64,000 nucleotides of DNA from Archangium minus (GTDB lineage Bacteria; Myxococcota; Myxococcia; Myxococcales; Myxococcaceae): positions 13,153,193 to 13,217,192 of the forward strand of contig NZ_CP043494.1 in the NCBI RefSeq assembly GCF_044360475.1, in the 5' to 3' direction. How positions within the stretch are numbered: the stretch's first letter is position 1; each line of letters opens with the position of its first letter. The notes beneath the pieces are model-generated. The model made no database searches and was not told the DNA's origin. It saw only the letters and a list, made by a program, of their open reading frames with translations. Both the position numbers and the translations under genes were made by a program. Positions 17,016-26,673 of this stretch are shown one piece after another.

Positions 17016-17257
17016 CGTCCCAGCGTAACAAAGTCTCCACGGTCGAGCAGATATAGATGATCGGGTAGCTCCTGTCGCAGTCATAGACAGACGCCGGGTG
17101 ATGTTCGGGGGGCACAATCAACCGTTCACAAAAGCAAATCACCCCACAACAAGTACCGAGTTGCAAGAATTTGCAGACTTATCGGAACACAGCTCGAGCA
17201 GCGCCCAGGAAGATACACAACCAGGCACATGAGGCACTCGGGTAAGGTGGAGGGCAC

Positions 17258-18364
17258 ATGCGCAGCGAGGACATGAAGCAAGCGCTCGAAGACACCGCCC
17301 TGCTGTGGCTGTTGCTGCTGGTCATCGCGTTCATCCATGGCGCCGAGGCCGTGGGGCTCGAATTGCCACTCATCGAGCGCACCATCCTCTGGCGGCTCCA
17401 GCAGGACCCCGGCATCAGCGCGGGCATCGCCGCGTTCATCGTGGGGATCCTGCTCGTGCTGCGGCCCGGAGGTGGCGAGCACAGGGCGCGCAGAGCGCGT
17501 TACGTCCTGGTGGTGCTCGGAGCCGTGGGCCTGGTGAGCCTCCTGGGCTTCGACGTCGCGCTGGGGAACACCTTCCTGCTGACGGCCGTGCACTTGTACC
17601 GCCGGTATGCGCGGAAGAAGCGGGAGGGAGAGACGCCCGCGCCTGCCGCGGCGCTCTCGGTCGGGCCGAAGGTGAGCCTCCTGACGATCCTCATCCCCGT
17701 CTGCGCGGCGCTCCTCGCCACGCTCATCACGTCCAAGATCCAATCGGGATACTTCCTTCCACCGGCGCCCGAGAAGCGGTTCCTCAGGGCCCGTCACTTC
17801 ACGAGCGCGACGCCCGTCCTCTCGGAGCCCGCGGGGCAGGCTCCGCGCACCCTGACCGTCCACCCCCGCCTGACGCGCGAGCAGGTGCGCCAGAGCTACT
17901 GGAAGGAGGGTGGAGGCTGGTCCGTGGGGAAGGTGCTGTATGACCTGGAGAGGCGCGGCAAGCTCGAGGGGCTCCCCGTGACGGACGAGCGCCGCCTTCA
18001 GGCGTTGCTGGAGCCAGCCCTGGCCACGGGCCTCCTGGTGACTCCCGAGGGGCGCTCCGCGGTGGAGCACGGACTCTGGGGCATCGTGGCGGAGGCGGAG
18101 GGAAGGGAGGGAGCGCGGCGGCTGTTCCTGTCACTCGGGGCGGGCGAGCCCACCGGCGCCTTCTCTCCGTACTACCACTTCCTCTTCGAGGAGCCGGCGG
18201 AGGGTGGACCGTTGCGGCTCCTCGAGGCCCAGCACTACTTCCCGAGCAGCTCGGGCTACGAGGGCATCGAGCCGCCCGGCCTCTTCATCATCTACCTCCT
18301 CCTGTTCCTGCTCCTCTCGCTCCTCGTGAGCTTCTGGTGGGTCTCACGCAAGAGGGCGACGTAG
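17258..18364 (+). CDS. Multi-pass membrane protein, hypothetical
   Basis: 368 residues. Predicted membrane segments are near residues 14-35 (LLWLLLLVIAFIHGAEAVGL), 55-70 (AGIAAFIVGILLVL), 82-103 (VLVVLGAVGLVSLLGFDVAL), 138-160 (VSLLTILIPVCAALLATLIT) and at the C-terminus (GLFIIYLLLFLLLSLLVSFW). A soluble segment of about 180 residues lies between the last two. I recognise no family. It is divergently placed from the PH-like pair across an AT-richer gap. Confidence 0.65.
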   Translation: MRSEDMKQALEDTALLWLLLLVIAFIHGAEAVGLELPLIERTILWRLQQDPGISAGIAAFIVGILLVLRPGGGEHRARRARYVLVVLGAVGLVSLLGFDVALGNTFLLTAVHLYRRYARKKREGETPAPAAALSVGPKVSLLTILIPVCAALLATLITSKIQSGYFLPPAPEKRFLRARHFTSATPVLSEPAGQAPRTLTVHPRLTREQVRQSYWKEGGGWSVGKVLYDLERRGKLEGLPVTDERRLQALLEPALATGLLVTPEGRSAVEHGLWGIVAEAEGREGARRLFLSLGAGEPTGAFSPYYHFLFEEPAEGGPLRLLEAQHYFPSSSGYEGIEPPGLFIIYLLLFLLLSLLVSFWWVSRKRAT

Positions 18365-18707
18365 CGCTCCGCCGCACGTCCGAAGCGCGCAGCTCAGGGT
18401 TTGTCCAAGGCTCTCCAGGACGCATGATTATGCCTCGGTTTAGCTTGTCTGATTGAAAGCCAGACAAGGCAGCTCAATGGCTGGCACACACGCGCATCAC
18501 CCCTTCGACAAGGAACAGTCGCTTTGCAGTCTTTTGAGAATTTAACACTTCTCTGGTAGGCTGACGACACACGCTTCGACACGCTGGCGTCCTGATTCCG
18601 CAGGAGTCCAGGCACACCCTGGCCGCTCCACGTCCCCAGGTGGGCAGGAGCGGTCACCTGCCGCCATCCTCGGGGGGGGGATTCTGGCCTCAACCCCGGC
18701 GGTCTTC
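18365..18707. other. Upstream region of hybrid kinase 1
   Basis: About 340 bp with no gene-like frame. It is recognisably homologous to the region before kinase 2, including CTTCTCTGGTAG and GGATTCTGGCCTCAACCCC just before the start, so the duplication took in the promoter. Confidence 0.6.
18444..18468. promoter_or_regulatory. Perfect inverted repeat upstream of hybrid kinase 1
   Basis: CTTGTCTG - 9 nt - CAGACAAG, about 240 bp before the kinase start, in a locally AT-rich stretch. The right half and its surroundings (GATTGAA..CCAGACAAG) recur upstream of kinase 2 near 26459-26474. A candidate operator. Confidence 0.45.
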
Positions 18708-21700
18708 ATGGCGAACATCCCTGGCTACACCCTGCTCGACATGCTCAAGTCGACGGGAGCGAGCATCCTCTACCACGCGCTCCGTGATGACGATCGTCTG
18801 CCTGTCGTCGTCAAGATGCCGGTGACGCCGCATACCGGCGCTCGTGAGGTCGAACGCTACCGGCGAGAGCACACCATCCTCAATCGGCTCCGGGACGTGC
18901 GCGGCGTCGCGAAGACGCTGGGCTGCGAGCAGAGCCAGGGACGTCCCGTGCTCCTCCTGGAGGGCGCCGCCGGCAAGGCCCTGTCCGAGTGTGTGGGCCG
19001 GCCCATGGACGTGGCGCAGTTCCTGGAGCTCGCCATCTCCCTGGCCTCCACCCTGGCCGACATCCACCGCCACGGCGTCATCCACAAGGACCTCAAACCT
19101 TCCAACATCGTCCTGCTCCCCTCGGGCGACACCCGCATCATCGACTTCGGCACCGCCCTCCTCCAGACCGTCGAGCACGTGGACGCCGCCTCTACCCCGC
19201 TCATCGAGGGGACTCCGGCCTACATGTCTCCAGAGCAGACCGGTCGCATGAATCGCTCCGTGGACCACCGCAGCGACCTCTACTCGCTGGGCGTGACCTT
19301 CTACGAGCTCCTCACGGGCACGTTGCCCTTCCACGGCCGCGATGCGCTCGAGTGGTTCCACGCGCACATGGCCCAGCTTCCTCGGCCTCCTCACGAGCGC
19401 GTCCCGGGCCTTCTTCCTGTCTTGTCCGCCATCGTGATGAAGCTCCTGGCCAAGGTCGCCGAGGAGCGCTACCAGAGCGCGGACGGCCTGAAGGCGGACC
19501 TGACGCGGTGCCGGGACGACCTGCGCCGGGGCGTGTGCGAAGAGTTCCCACTGGGCGCTCACGACATCTCCCCCCACTTCCAGATGCCCCAGCGGCTCTA
19601 TGGGCGGGACGTACAAGTCGCTACCCTCGTCGGGGCCTTCGAGCGGATCGCGCAGGGAGGAAGTCCGGAGCTCGTCCTCATCAGCGGCTACTCCGGCATC
19701 GGGAAATCCTCGGTCGTTCATGAGCTGTACCGGCCGGTCGCGCAGCGGCGCGGCATCTTTCTCCAGGGCAAGTTCGACCAGTTCCAGCGGGGCATCCCCT
19801 ACGCCACCCTGGCCCAGGCCATCCGCGGGCTGGTGCAGCAACTGCTGGCCGGTACCGACTCGGAGCTCGAGGCCTGGCGCGAGCGTCTGAGGATGGCCTG
19901 GGAGGGACATGGGCAACTGCTCGTGGAGCTGGTGCCTCAGCTGGAGCTCGTCGTGGGCAAGCAGCCTCCGCTCCAGGAGCTTCCTCCCTCCGAAGCGCAA
20001 ACGCGCTTCAACCGCGTCTTCCAGCGCTTCCTCGGCGCCGTCTCCACCTCCGAGCACCCCCTCGTCCTCTTCCTGGATGACCTGCAGTGGGCCGACTCGG
20101 CCAGCCTCCGCCTCATCCAGCACCTCATCACCCACCCGGACACCCCACCCCTGTTGCTCGTCGGCGCCTACCGCGACAACGAGGTCTCCCCGTCCCACCC
20201 GCTGATGCTCGCACGCCAGGAGATGCTCAAGGAGCATGCCCGGGTGACGGACATCCGGCTCGAGCCGCTGAGCCTGGAGCAGCTCCAGCGGCTCATTGCC
20301 GATGCGCTTCCAGGCGCGGGCCGCGAGCTTCTCGAGCCCCTCTCCGCCCAGGTTCACGAGAAGACCGGCGGCAACCCCTTCTTCTTCATCCAGTGGATGC
20401 GGACGCTCAACCAAGATGGGCTCCTCACCCGCACACCCGAGGGCTCCTGGCGCTGGGATGCCGAGGGCGTCCGCGCCAAGGGCTACTCCGACAACGTCGT
20501 CGACTTCATGGCGGGCAGGCTGCGCCAGCTCCCCGCCCTGACGCAGCACCTCCTCAGCCTGTCGGCGTGCGTGGGCAATGACTTCCCGCTCCCGACCCTG
20601 TCCATCATCTCCGACAAGCCCGTGGAGGACGTGGAGCAGGGGCTCGAGCCCGCGCTGCAAGACGGCCTGTTGATGCGCAGCGGCCTGGACCAGTACCGCT
20701 TCATCCATGACCGCATCCAGCAGGCCGCCCATGCCCTCATCCCCGAGGAGCAGCGCAGGGCCGTCCACCTGCGCATTGGCCGCCTGCTGCGCGCGAGCCT
20801 GTCTCCGGAGGAGATGCGGGAGCGACTCTTCGACGTCGTGAATCAGCTCAACGCCGGCGCGGAGCTGATACAGGCCCCCGAGGAGCGCCATGACCTGGCC
20901 TGCATGAACGCGGAGGCGGGCAAGAAGGCGCAGGCCTCGACCGCGCACCGCTCGGCCGTCACCTACTTCACGGCGGCCCTTCAACTGCTCCCGGAGGATG
21001 GCTGGGAGCGGGAGCACACCTTCACCTTCGAGCTGCACCTCCAGCGCGCCATCAGCGAGTTCATGAGCGGCAACCCCTCCGAGGCGCGCCACCTCGCACA
21101 GACACTTCGCCCCAGGGCTCGCACTTCCGCGGAGATCGCCGCGGTCACCTGTCTACGCAGCGACATCCACGTCGCCGCCAACGAGAGCGCGGCGGCTGTC
21201 GGGTGTCTGCTGGAGGGCCTGGCCGCGCTCGGCATGCCCATGTCGCCTCATCCCTCCTGGGACGAGGTGGTCGCGGCCAACGAGGAGGTGTGGGCCCTCA
21301 TCGGGGAGCGCTCCATCGAGAGCCTCGTTGAGCTGCCCCTCATGACGAATCCGGACACCAAGGCGGCGATGCAAATCCTCTCCGCCCTGTTCGCGCCGGC
21401 GCTCTTCACCGACCTCAACCTGCTCATCCTCCACCTCACCCGGATGGTCCTGCTCTGCCTGCGCCATGGCAACACCCAGTCCGCCGTGAACGGGTATGCC
21501 TGGTACGGGCTGATGCAGGGCCACTGCTTCAAGAAGTACCGGGAGGGGCATGCCTTCGGGTTGCTCGCCTGTGCGATCGTCGAGCGCCACGACTTCTCCG
21601 TCTCCCGAGGCAAGGCGCTCTACGGCATGGAGCTGGTCAATCACTGGACGCGGCCCATGTCCCTCTCGCTGGGACTCATCCGGGAAGCCTTCCTGCACGC

Positions 21701-24011
21701 GGTCCCGGCCGGTGACTTCCAGACCGCCTGCTATAGCTGCAACCACACCGTCACCGACCTCCTGTTCACAGGGCACTCCCTGGAGGAGGTCTACCAGGAG
21801 TCCGTCGCGCGCCTCGACTTCGTGCGCAAGGCTGGCCTCCAGGCCTCGCAGGACACCATCGTCTTCACCCAGCGCTACGTCCAGCAACTGCGCGGACTCG
21901 CCCCCTCCTTCGGCTCGCTGAGCGGTGAGGAGTTCGAGGAAGAGGCCTTCGAGGCCCTCATGGCCTCGGCCCCCGTGGCCACCGTGATGTGCTGGTATTT
22001 GATTCTCAAGCTGCAGGCGCGCTTCATGAGCGGCGCGTACGAGGAGGCGCGCCAGGCCTCGGCCCGAGCCGAGAAGCTCCTCTGGTCCTCAGCAGGCCAT
22101 ATCCAGCTGTACGACTACCATCTCTACAGCGCCCTGACGCTGGCCGCCTGCTACGAGGCCGCGCCTCCGGAGACGCAGCGCGAGTACCTCGAGGCCATGC
22201 AGCGGCACCAGGCGCAGCTCGACGAGTGGGCGAGCCACTGTCCCGAGAACTTCCGCGCGGCCGAACGGCTGGTCTCCGCGGAGCTGGCCCGCTGCAAGGG
22301 GCTGCGAGACGAGGCGATGTATGCCTATGACGAGGCGCTCCAGGCCGCCCGGGAGAATGGCTTCCTCCAGAACGCGGGCCTGGCCGCCGAGCTCGCGGCG
22401 CGGTTCTGGCGCGAGCGGCGCGTCTCCACCATTGCCCTGCCGTATGCCCGCGAGGCCCGCGACGCGTACCGGAAGTGGGGCGCCCACGGCAAGGTCCAGC
22501 ACCTGGAGACGTGGTGGCCCTCGCTCGCAACGGTGGTGGAGGACTCAAACACCACCTCTCACGATACGAACTCGACGCAGCTCGACGCGCTCTCCGTCGT
22601 GAAGGCCCAGCAGGCCATCTCCGGAGAAATCGTCCTGGAGCGGCTGGTGACCACGTTGATGGAGGTGGCCCTCGAGAACGCTGGTGCCCAGCGCGGGGCC
22701 CTGCTGCTCCCGCATGGCAACTCGCTCCGCATCGCCGCCATCTCCAACGACTCACAAGGGGGCTTCCAGGTGTTCCCGGAGGAGGACGCGAACACCAGCG
22801 GCCTGCCCTGGACGCTCCTCGCCTACGTCCGGCGCACCTGCGAGCACGTGCTCATCGGCGATGCCTCGCGGCCCCATCCCTTCTCCTCCGATGCCTACCT
22901 CGAGTGCGGCCTGGCCCGGTCCGTGCTCTGCCTCCCGCTGCTTCGCAAGGAGGGACTCGCCGGCGTGCTGTACCTGGAGAACCGCCTCGCCGCCGAGGCC
23001 TTCACGCCCGCCCGCCTCTCTCTGCTCGGACACATCGCCTCGCAGGCGGCCATCTCCATCGAGAACGCGCGGCTCTATGACGAGGTCCAGCGCACGGAGA
23101 CCGCGCTGCGCCACGCCAAGGACGAGCTGGAGCGCCGGGTGGACGAGCGTACCCAGGAGCTCAAGCAGACCCAGGTCCGGCTCGTGGAGACGGCGCGTGC
23201 GGTGGGCATGACGGAGATTGCCTCCAATGTGTTGCACAACGTGGGCAATGTCCTCACCAGCGCCGTGGTCAACCTGGAGATAACACGCCAGGCGGTGGGC
23301 GCCTCTCGTGTCACCCGAGTGAAGCAGGTGGCCGCGCTGCTCGAGGAGCATCGTGGGAAGCTGGGAGACTTCTTCGCGAAGGATCCACGCGGCGAGCAGC
23401 TGATCGACTATCTCTCCGCGCTCTCGAAAGAGCTGCTGGATGAGCAGACACATCTGCAGGAGAGCCTGGAGGCGATGAACAGGCACGTCGAGCACATCCG
23501 CGCCATCGTCCAGGTGCAGCAGACCTACGCCAAAACCTCGCTGCTCCTCGAGGAGTGTGACCTCGGGCAGCTCGTCGATGACACCCTGCGCATCCAGCAG
23601 GCAGCGCTGCAGCGCCATGGCATCACCGTCAACCTCGTGGTGTCGCGCGTCCCCCGGGTGCGGCTGGACAAGCACAAGGTGCTGCAAATCCTCATCAACC
23701 TGGTCAGCAACGCCAAGTACGCCCTGGATACGGTGCCCGAGGGACAGCGGCACATGACGGTGCGGCTCACCGCCGAGAAGGGGAAGGCGCGCATCCAGGT
23801 GGTGGACAATGGCAGCGGCATCGCGCCGGAGCACCAGGCGAAGCTCTTCTCGCACGGCTTCACCACGCGCAAGGACGGGCACGGCTTCGGTCTGCACTCG
23901 AGCGCACTGGCGGCACAGATGCTCGGAGGAAGCCTGACGCTGGAGAGCGCGGGGCCAGGCCAGGGGGCCACGGCCACCCTGGAGATTCCCCTCATGCCCG
24001 ACAAGGCCTGA
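18708..24011 (+). CDS. Hybrid Ser/Thr kinase - AAA ATPase - GAF - histidine kinase, copy 1
   Basis: 1767 residues, cytoplasmic. Domains in order: protein kinase (Lys36 in VVVKMP, catalytic D128 in HKDLKPSN, DFG 146-148); STAND/AAA ATPase (Walker A GYSGIGKS 327-334, Walker B LVLFLDDLQ 453-461); a long helical, TPR-like region (about 670-1280); GAF (about 1300-1450); short coiled coil (ELERRVDERTQELKQTQ); histidine kinase with H-box NVLHNVGNV (H1510), N-box NLVSNAKYAL, DNGSGI and GHGFGLHSS. Family knowledge: such proteins join Ser/Thr and His kinase signalling, and are abundant in myxobacteria. No dedicated response regulator is adjacent. It is duplicated at 26674-32001. Confidence 0.92.
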   Translation: MANIPGYTLLDMLKSTGASILYHALRDDDRLPVVVKMPVTPHTGAREVERYRREHTILNRLRDVRGVAKTLGCEQSQGRPVLLLEGAAGKALSECVGRPMDVAQFLELAISLASTLADIHRHGVIHKDLKPSNIVLLPSGDTRIIDFGTALLQTVEHVDAASTPLIEGTPAYMSPEQTGRMNRSVDHRSDLYSLGVTFYELLTGTLPFHGRDALEWFHAHMAQLPRPPHERVPGLLPVLSAIVMKLLAKVAEERYQSADGLKADLTRCRDDLRRGVCEEFPLGAHDISPHFQMPQRLYGRDVQVATLVGAFERIAQGGSPELVLISGYSGIGKSSVVHELYRPVAQRRGIFLQGKFDQFQRGIPYATLAQAIRGLVQQLLAGTDSELEAWRERLRMAWEGHGQLLVELVPQLELVVGKQPPLQELPPSEAQTRFNRVFQRFLGAVSTSEHPLVLFLDDLQWADSASLRLIQHLITHPDTPPLLLVGAYRDNEVSPSHPLMLARQEMLKEHARVTDIRLEPLSLEQLQRLIADALPGAGRELLEPLSAQVHEKTGGNPFFFIQWMRTLNQDGLLTRTPEGSWRWDAEGVRAKGYSDNVVDFMAGRLRQLPALTQHLLSLSACVGNDFPLPTLSIISDKPVEDVEQGLEPALQDGLLMRSGLDQYRFIHDRIQQAAHALIPEEQRRAVHLRIGRLLRASLSPEEMRERLFDVVNQLNAGAELIQAPEERHDLACMNAEAGKKAQASTAHRSAVTYFTAALQLLPEDGWEREHTFTFELHLQRAISEFMSGNPSEARHLAQTLRPRARTSAEIAAVTCLRSDIHVAANESAAAVGCLLEGLAALGMPMSPHPSWDEVVAANEEVWALIGERSIESLVELPLMTNPDTKAAMQILSALFAPALFTDLNLLILHLTRMVLLCLRHGNTQSAVNGYAWYGLMQGHCFKKYREGHAFGLLACAIVERHDFSVSRGKALYGMELVNHWTRPMSLSLGLIREAFLHAVPAGDFQTACYSCNHTVTDLLFTGHSLEEVYQESVARLDFVRKAGLQASQDTIVFTQRYVQQLRGLAPSFGSLSGEEFEEEAFEALMASAPVATVMCWYLILKLQARFMSGAYEEARQASARAEKLLWSSAGHIQLYDYHLYSALTLAACYEAAPPETQREYLEAMQRHQAQLDEWASHCPENFRAAERLVSAELARCKGLRDEAMYAYDEALQAARENGFLQNAGLAAELAARFWRERRVSTIALPYAREARDAYRKWGAHGKVQHLETWWPSLATVVEDSNTTSHDTNSTQLDALSVVKAQQAISGEIVLERLVTTLMEVALENAGAQRGALLLPHGNSLRIAAISNDSQGGFQVFPEEDANTSGLPWTLLAYVRRTCEHVLIGDASRPHPFSSDAYLECGLARSVLCLPLLRKEGLAGVLYLENRLAAEAFTPARLSLLGHIASQAAISIENARLYDEVQRTETALRHAKDELERRVDERTQELKQTQVRLVETARAVGMTEIASNVLHNVGNVLTSAVVNLEITRQAVGASRVTRVKQVAALLEEHRGKLGDFFAKDPRGEQLIDYLSALSKELLDEQTHLQESLEAMNRHVEHIRAIVQVQQTYAKTSLLLEECDLGQLVDDTLRIQQAALQRHGITVNLVVSRVPRVRLDKHKVLQILINLVSNAKYALDTVPEGQRHMTVRLTAEKGKARIQVVDNGSGIAPEHQAKLFSHGFTTRKDGHGFGLHSSALAAQMLGGSLTLESAGPGQGATATLEIPLMPDKA

Positions 24012-24047
24012 CCAAACGTCCATGGACCCATCTACCCCGGCCCGAGC

Positions 24048-26300
24048 TCAAGCATGGGGTGTCTCCTGGATGGGTTGATAGGGCAGCTCCAGGGTGAACG
24101 TGGCGCCGCGCCCAGGCCCCTCGCTGTGGACCAACAAGGTGCCGCCCAGCTCCTGCGCCGCCAGCGAGCTGGAGTGCAGGCCGAAGCCGTGCCCCTCCCT
24201 ACGGGTGGTAAAGCCGTACTGGAAGATGCGCGTGAGCAGCTCCTGGGGGATGCCCATGCCGTTGTCGCGAACCTCGATGCGCACGCGGTCTGCCACGGGG
24301 GTGTCCAGCGTCACGGTCAGGATGCGCTGCTCCGCCGGTGTCTCATCCATGGCGTACTTGGCGTTGCTGATGAGGTTGACCAGGATCATCAACACCTTGT
24401 GCTTGTCCATCATCACCGGAGGCAGGAAGCGCAGCTGACGCACCTCCTTCACCTGGTGCCGGGTGAGCGCGGCCGAGTTGATGCGCAGCGCGTCGTCCAC
24501 CAGCGTCGCCAGGGAGACCGGCTCGCTGAACCGGGGGGTCCGGGCATGGTTCTGCTGCACCTTCACGATGTCGCCGATGTGCTCCGTGTACCGGCCCACG
24601 TCCTCGAGCAGCGAGAGGATCTCCTTGCGCTCATCCAGCAGGTTGCTCCCCAGCTTGTTCAGGAAGGGCATGACGTTGCGTCCGCGCTCATCCTGGCTGA
24701 GGTAGGTGCCGAGCTCCGCCTGGTGCTCCTCGAGCAGGGAGGCCACCTTGCCCACGTGCTCCAGCCGCAGCTCGCGCACCCTGTCCCGCGCCAACTGCGA
24801 GGAGGTGTAGACGCTGTTGAGCACATTGCCCACGTTGTGCAGCACGTTGGTGGCGATCTCCGCCATGCCCGCCTGCCGGGCCGTTTGCACGAGCTGCCCG
24901 TGGACTGTCTTCAGCTCCCGGGTGCGCTCCTCCACGCGTTGCTCCAGACTGTCGTTGGCCTGCCGCAGCTGCTCTTCGCGCTGCCGCACCTGGTCGGACA
25001 TGGTCCGGAAGGCCCCTGCCAGTTGCCCCAGCTCATCACGCCGTGAGGAATCCAGCGCCACCTGGAAGTCACCGGACGCCACGTGATGGGCTGCCTGAAT
25101 GAGGTTCAGCAGCGGCTGGGCAATCTGTCGCTGGAGGACCTGGTACATGATGATCAGCTCCAGCAGCAGCGACACCAGGCCGAAGAGCAGGACATAGCGC
25201 GCCGACCGCAAGGCCGCCGCGGTCACCACGCTCCCGGGCAGCACCGTGACGAAGTTCCACTCCGGCCCTTCCAGCCGGTCCACGGCCAGGTACTCGTCAT
25301 ACTCCGGCAGTTGCAGGAGGCTGTCGTCGGAGGTGCGGTTGCGCACCGTCTCGAAGAGGCTGCGCAGATGGGTCTGCTGCGCCTCGGACGTCAGCTTCGG
25401 GGAAACCTCCCCCGGCTTCAGGGCCGTCCCCAGGATGTTGTAGCCGACATTGGCTCCCTGCAGGTCCAGGTCGGGATGGGCGATGAGCTGGCCGTCATCG
25501 CGCACCAGCAGGTTGTAGGTGTTGGGCAGGTGGTCCTCAATGGAGCGACCCATCAGCTCATCCAGCAGGACGTCATGGGCAATGGACGCGACATGGCGGC
25601 CCTCCCTGTCCAGCGGCGTCGTGACCGTGACCATCCAGTGCTGCGTGACGGGATACTGGAAGATGCCGCTCCAGACCGTCTCCCGGCTCGGGTTCTTCTC
25701 CGGTGTGCTGATGGTGTAGTACTCGTACTCGAGCGTTGGATCATCCGCCGGGATGTCCTGGGCCCAGTTGGGGATGGAGGGCCAGTAGGAGAGGCACGGC
25801 CCCTCCACCAGGGTGATGTAGGTGCTGTTGAAGCGTGTCGAGAAGGCGGGCCCGTACTGAGCGAGGACGTCGTAGGCGGCCAGGATGCGACGGCGCAGCT
25901 CCGTATCGAGCTTCACGCCTGGGGGGATGAAGACGCCCACCATCTTCGTCGCGTCGAAGCCCTCCGCGCGCGAGCGGACGGAGCCGTCAGGCTGCTGGGT
26001 GAACAGGCTTTCGAAGCGGGGGTTGGGATCCTGCTGGCTCCAAGCCTGAATGCGCTCCTCCAGCGCCTTCTTGAGGAGGGCGTGGTTGTCCTCCGCCAGC
26101 ACGAAGAGGGTCTGCTCCCGCTGGCTGCGCTCCGCGACGTGCCGCTCCAGCTGTTCGAGCGCGTCCTGACGCAGCGTGTGAAACATGTGCAGGTAGCTGA
26201 CCAGGGTGGTCAGAAGAATGATGACGCCGATGCGCACGCCCATGTGGATGAGCGTGGTACGGGCCAGGGAGGCAGGCGGCCGGAAGTTCAATGCTGACAT
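24048..26300 (-). CDS. Membrane sensor histidine kinase (Cache-HAMP-HisKA-HATPase)
   Basis: 750 residues. TM1 is VRIGVIILLTTLVSYLHMF; a periplasmic region of about 300 residues follows that looks like a double Cache sensor (WSGIFQYPVTQHWMVTVTTP, LLVRDDGQLIAHPDLDLQG); TM2 is YVLLFGLVSLLLELIIMYQV; then HAMP (IAQPLLNLIQAAHHVASGDF), coiled coil, H-box EIATNVLHNVGNVLNSV (H488), N-box NLISNAKYAM and ATP lid GHGFGLHSSSLAAQELGG. The catalytic module is clearly related to the C-termini of both flanking hybrid kinases. It converges with copy 1 (36-nt gap) and diverges from copy 2. Ligand unknown. Confidence 0.9.
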   Translation of the reverse strand: MSALNFRPPASLARTTLIHMGVRIGVIILLTTLVSYLHMFHTLRQDALEQLERHVAERSQREQTLFVLAEDNHALLKKALEERIQAWSQQDPNPRFESLFTQQPDGSVRSRAEGFDATKMVGVFIPPGVKLDTELRRRILAAYDVLAQYGPAFSTRFNSTYITLVEGPCLSYWPSIPNWAQDIPADDPTLEYEYYTISTPEKNPSRETVWSGIFQYPVTQHWMVTVTTPLDREGRHVASIAHDVLLDELMGRSIEDHLPNTYNLLVRDDGQLIAHPDLDLQGANVGYNILGTALKPGEVSPKLTSEAQQTHLRSLFETVRNRTSDDSLLQLPEYDEYLAVDRLEGPEWNFVTVLPGSVVTAAALRSARYVLLFGLVSLLLELIIMYQVLQRQIAQPLLNLIQAAHHVASGDFQVALDSSRRDELGQLAGAFRTMSDQVRQREEQLRQANDSLEQRVEERTRELKTVHGQLVQTARQAGMAEIATNVLHNVGNVLNSVYTSSQLARDRVRELRLEHVGKVASLLEEHQAELGTYLSQDERGRNVMPFLNKLGSNLLDERKEILSLLEDVGRYTEHIGDIVKVQQNHARTPRFSEPVSLATLVDDALRINSAALTRHQVKEVRQLRFLPPVMMDKHKVLMILVNLISNAKYAMDETPAEQRILTVTLDTPVADRVRIEVRDNGMGIPQELLTRIFQYGFTTRREGHGFGLHSSSLAAQELGGTLLVHSEGPGRGATFTLELPYQPIQETPHA

Positions 26301-26673
26301 GCGAGGACCGGCTTAACCCCCACGCACGTGGAATTTTTCCCGCTCCTCTGTCCTTACCGCGTGAAATTCCTTGGACAAAGGTGGACGCCAACAGCACGCG
26401 AGGCTCCCTGCTCGGAGAGCGTTGGGCCGCTGAAGCGCCCCCGATGATTAGCACGCCTGATTGAATCCAGACAAGATGTCTTAATCGCTAGCACGCATGA
26501 GCCAACTCTTTGGACGAGGAGTATCAGTTTGAAGATTTTGGGGAATTCAAGATCTTCTCTGGTAGAATCAAGCGCTCGTAATCACTTGGGCCGATCCAAG
26601 TTCCTCCGTGGGTAGGTGCGGTCGCTTGCCACCCTCCTCGGGGGGATTCTGGCCTCAACCCCTGACGGTGCGC
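26301..26673. other. Divergent promoter region between histidine kinase and hybrid kinase 2
   Basis: About 370 bp. The half nearer kinase 2 (from about 26440) is homologous to the region upstream of kinase 1, with a degenerate copy of its inverted repeat. The half nearer the histidine kinase is AT-richer (GGAATTTTTCCCGC). No gene seen. Confidence 0.5.

Noticed and set aside
18481..18500. Sigma-54 promoter TGGCACACACGCGCA before hybrid kinase 1
   Set aside because: GG and GC are not 10 nt apart and the element is not kept before copy 2.
18690..21092. 800-residue minus-strand frame (and 27388-29925 in the second copy)
   Set aside because: Lies opposite the hybrid kinases and is rich in H/R/E/L repeats typical of antisense frames; no domain motif.
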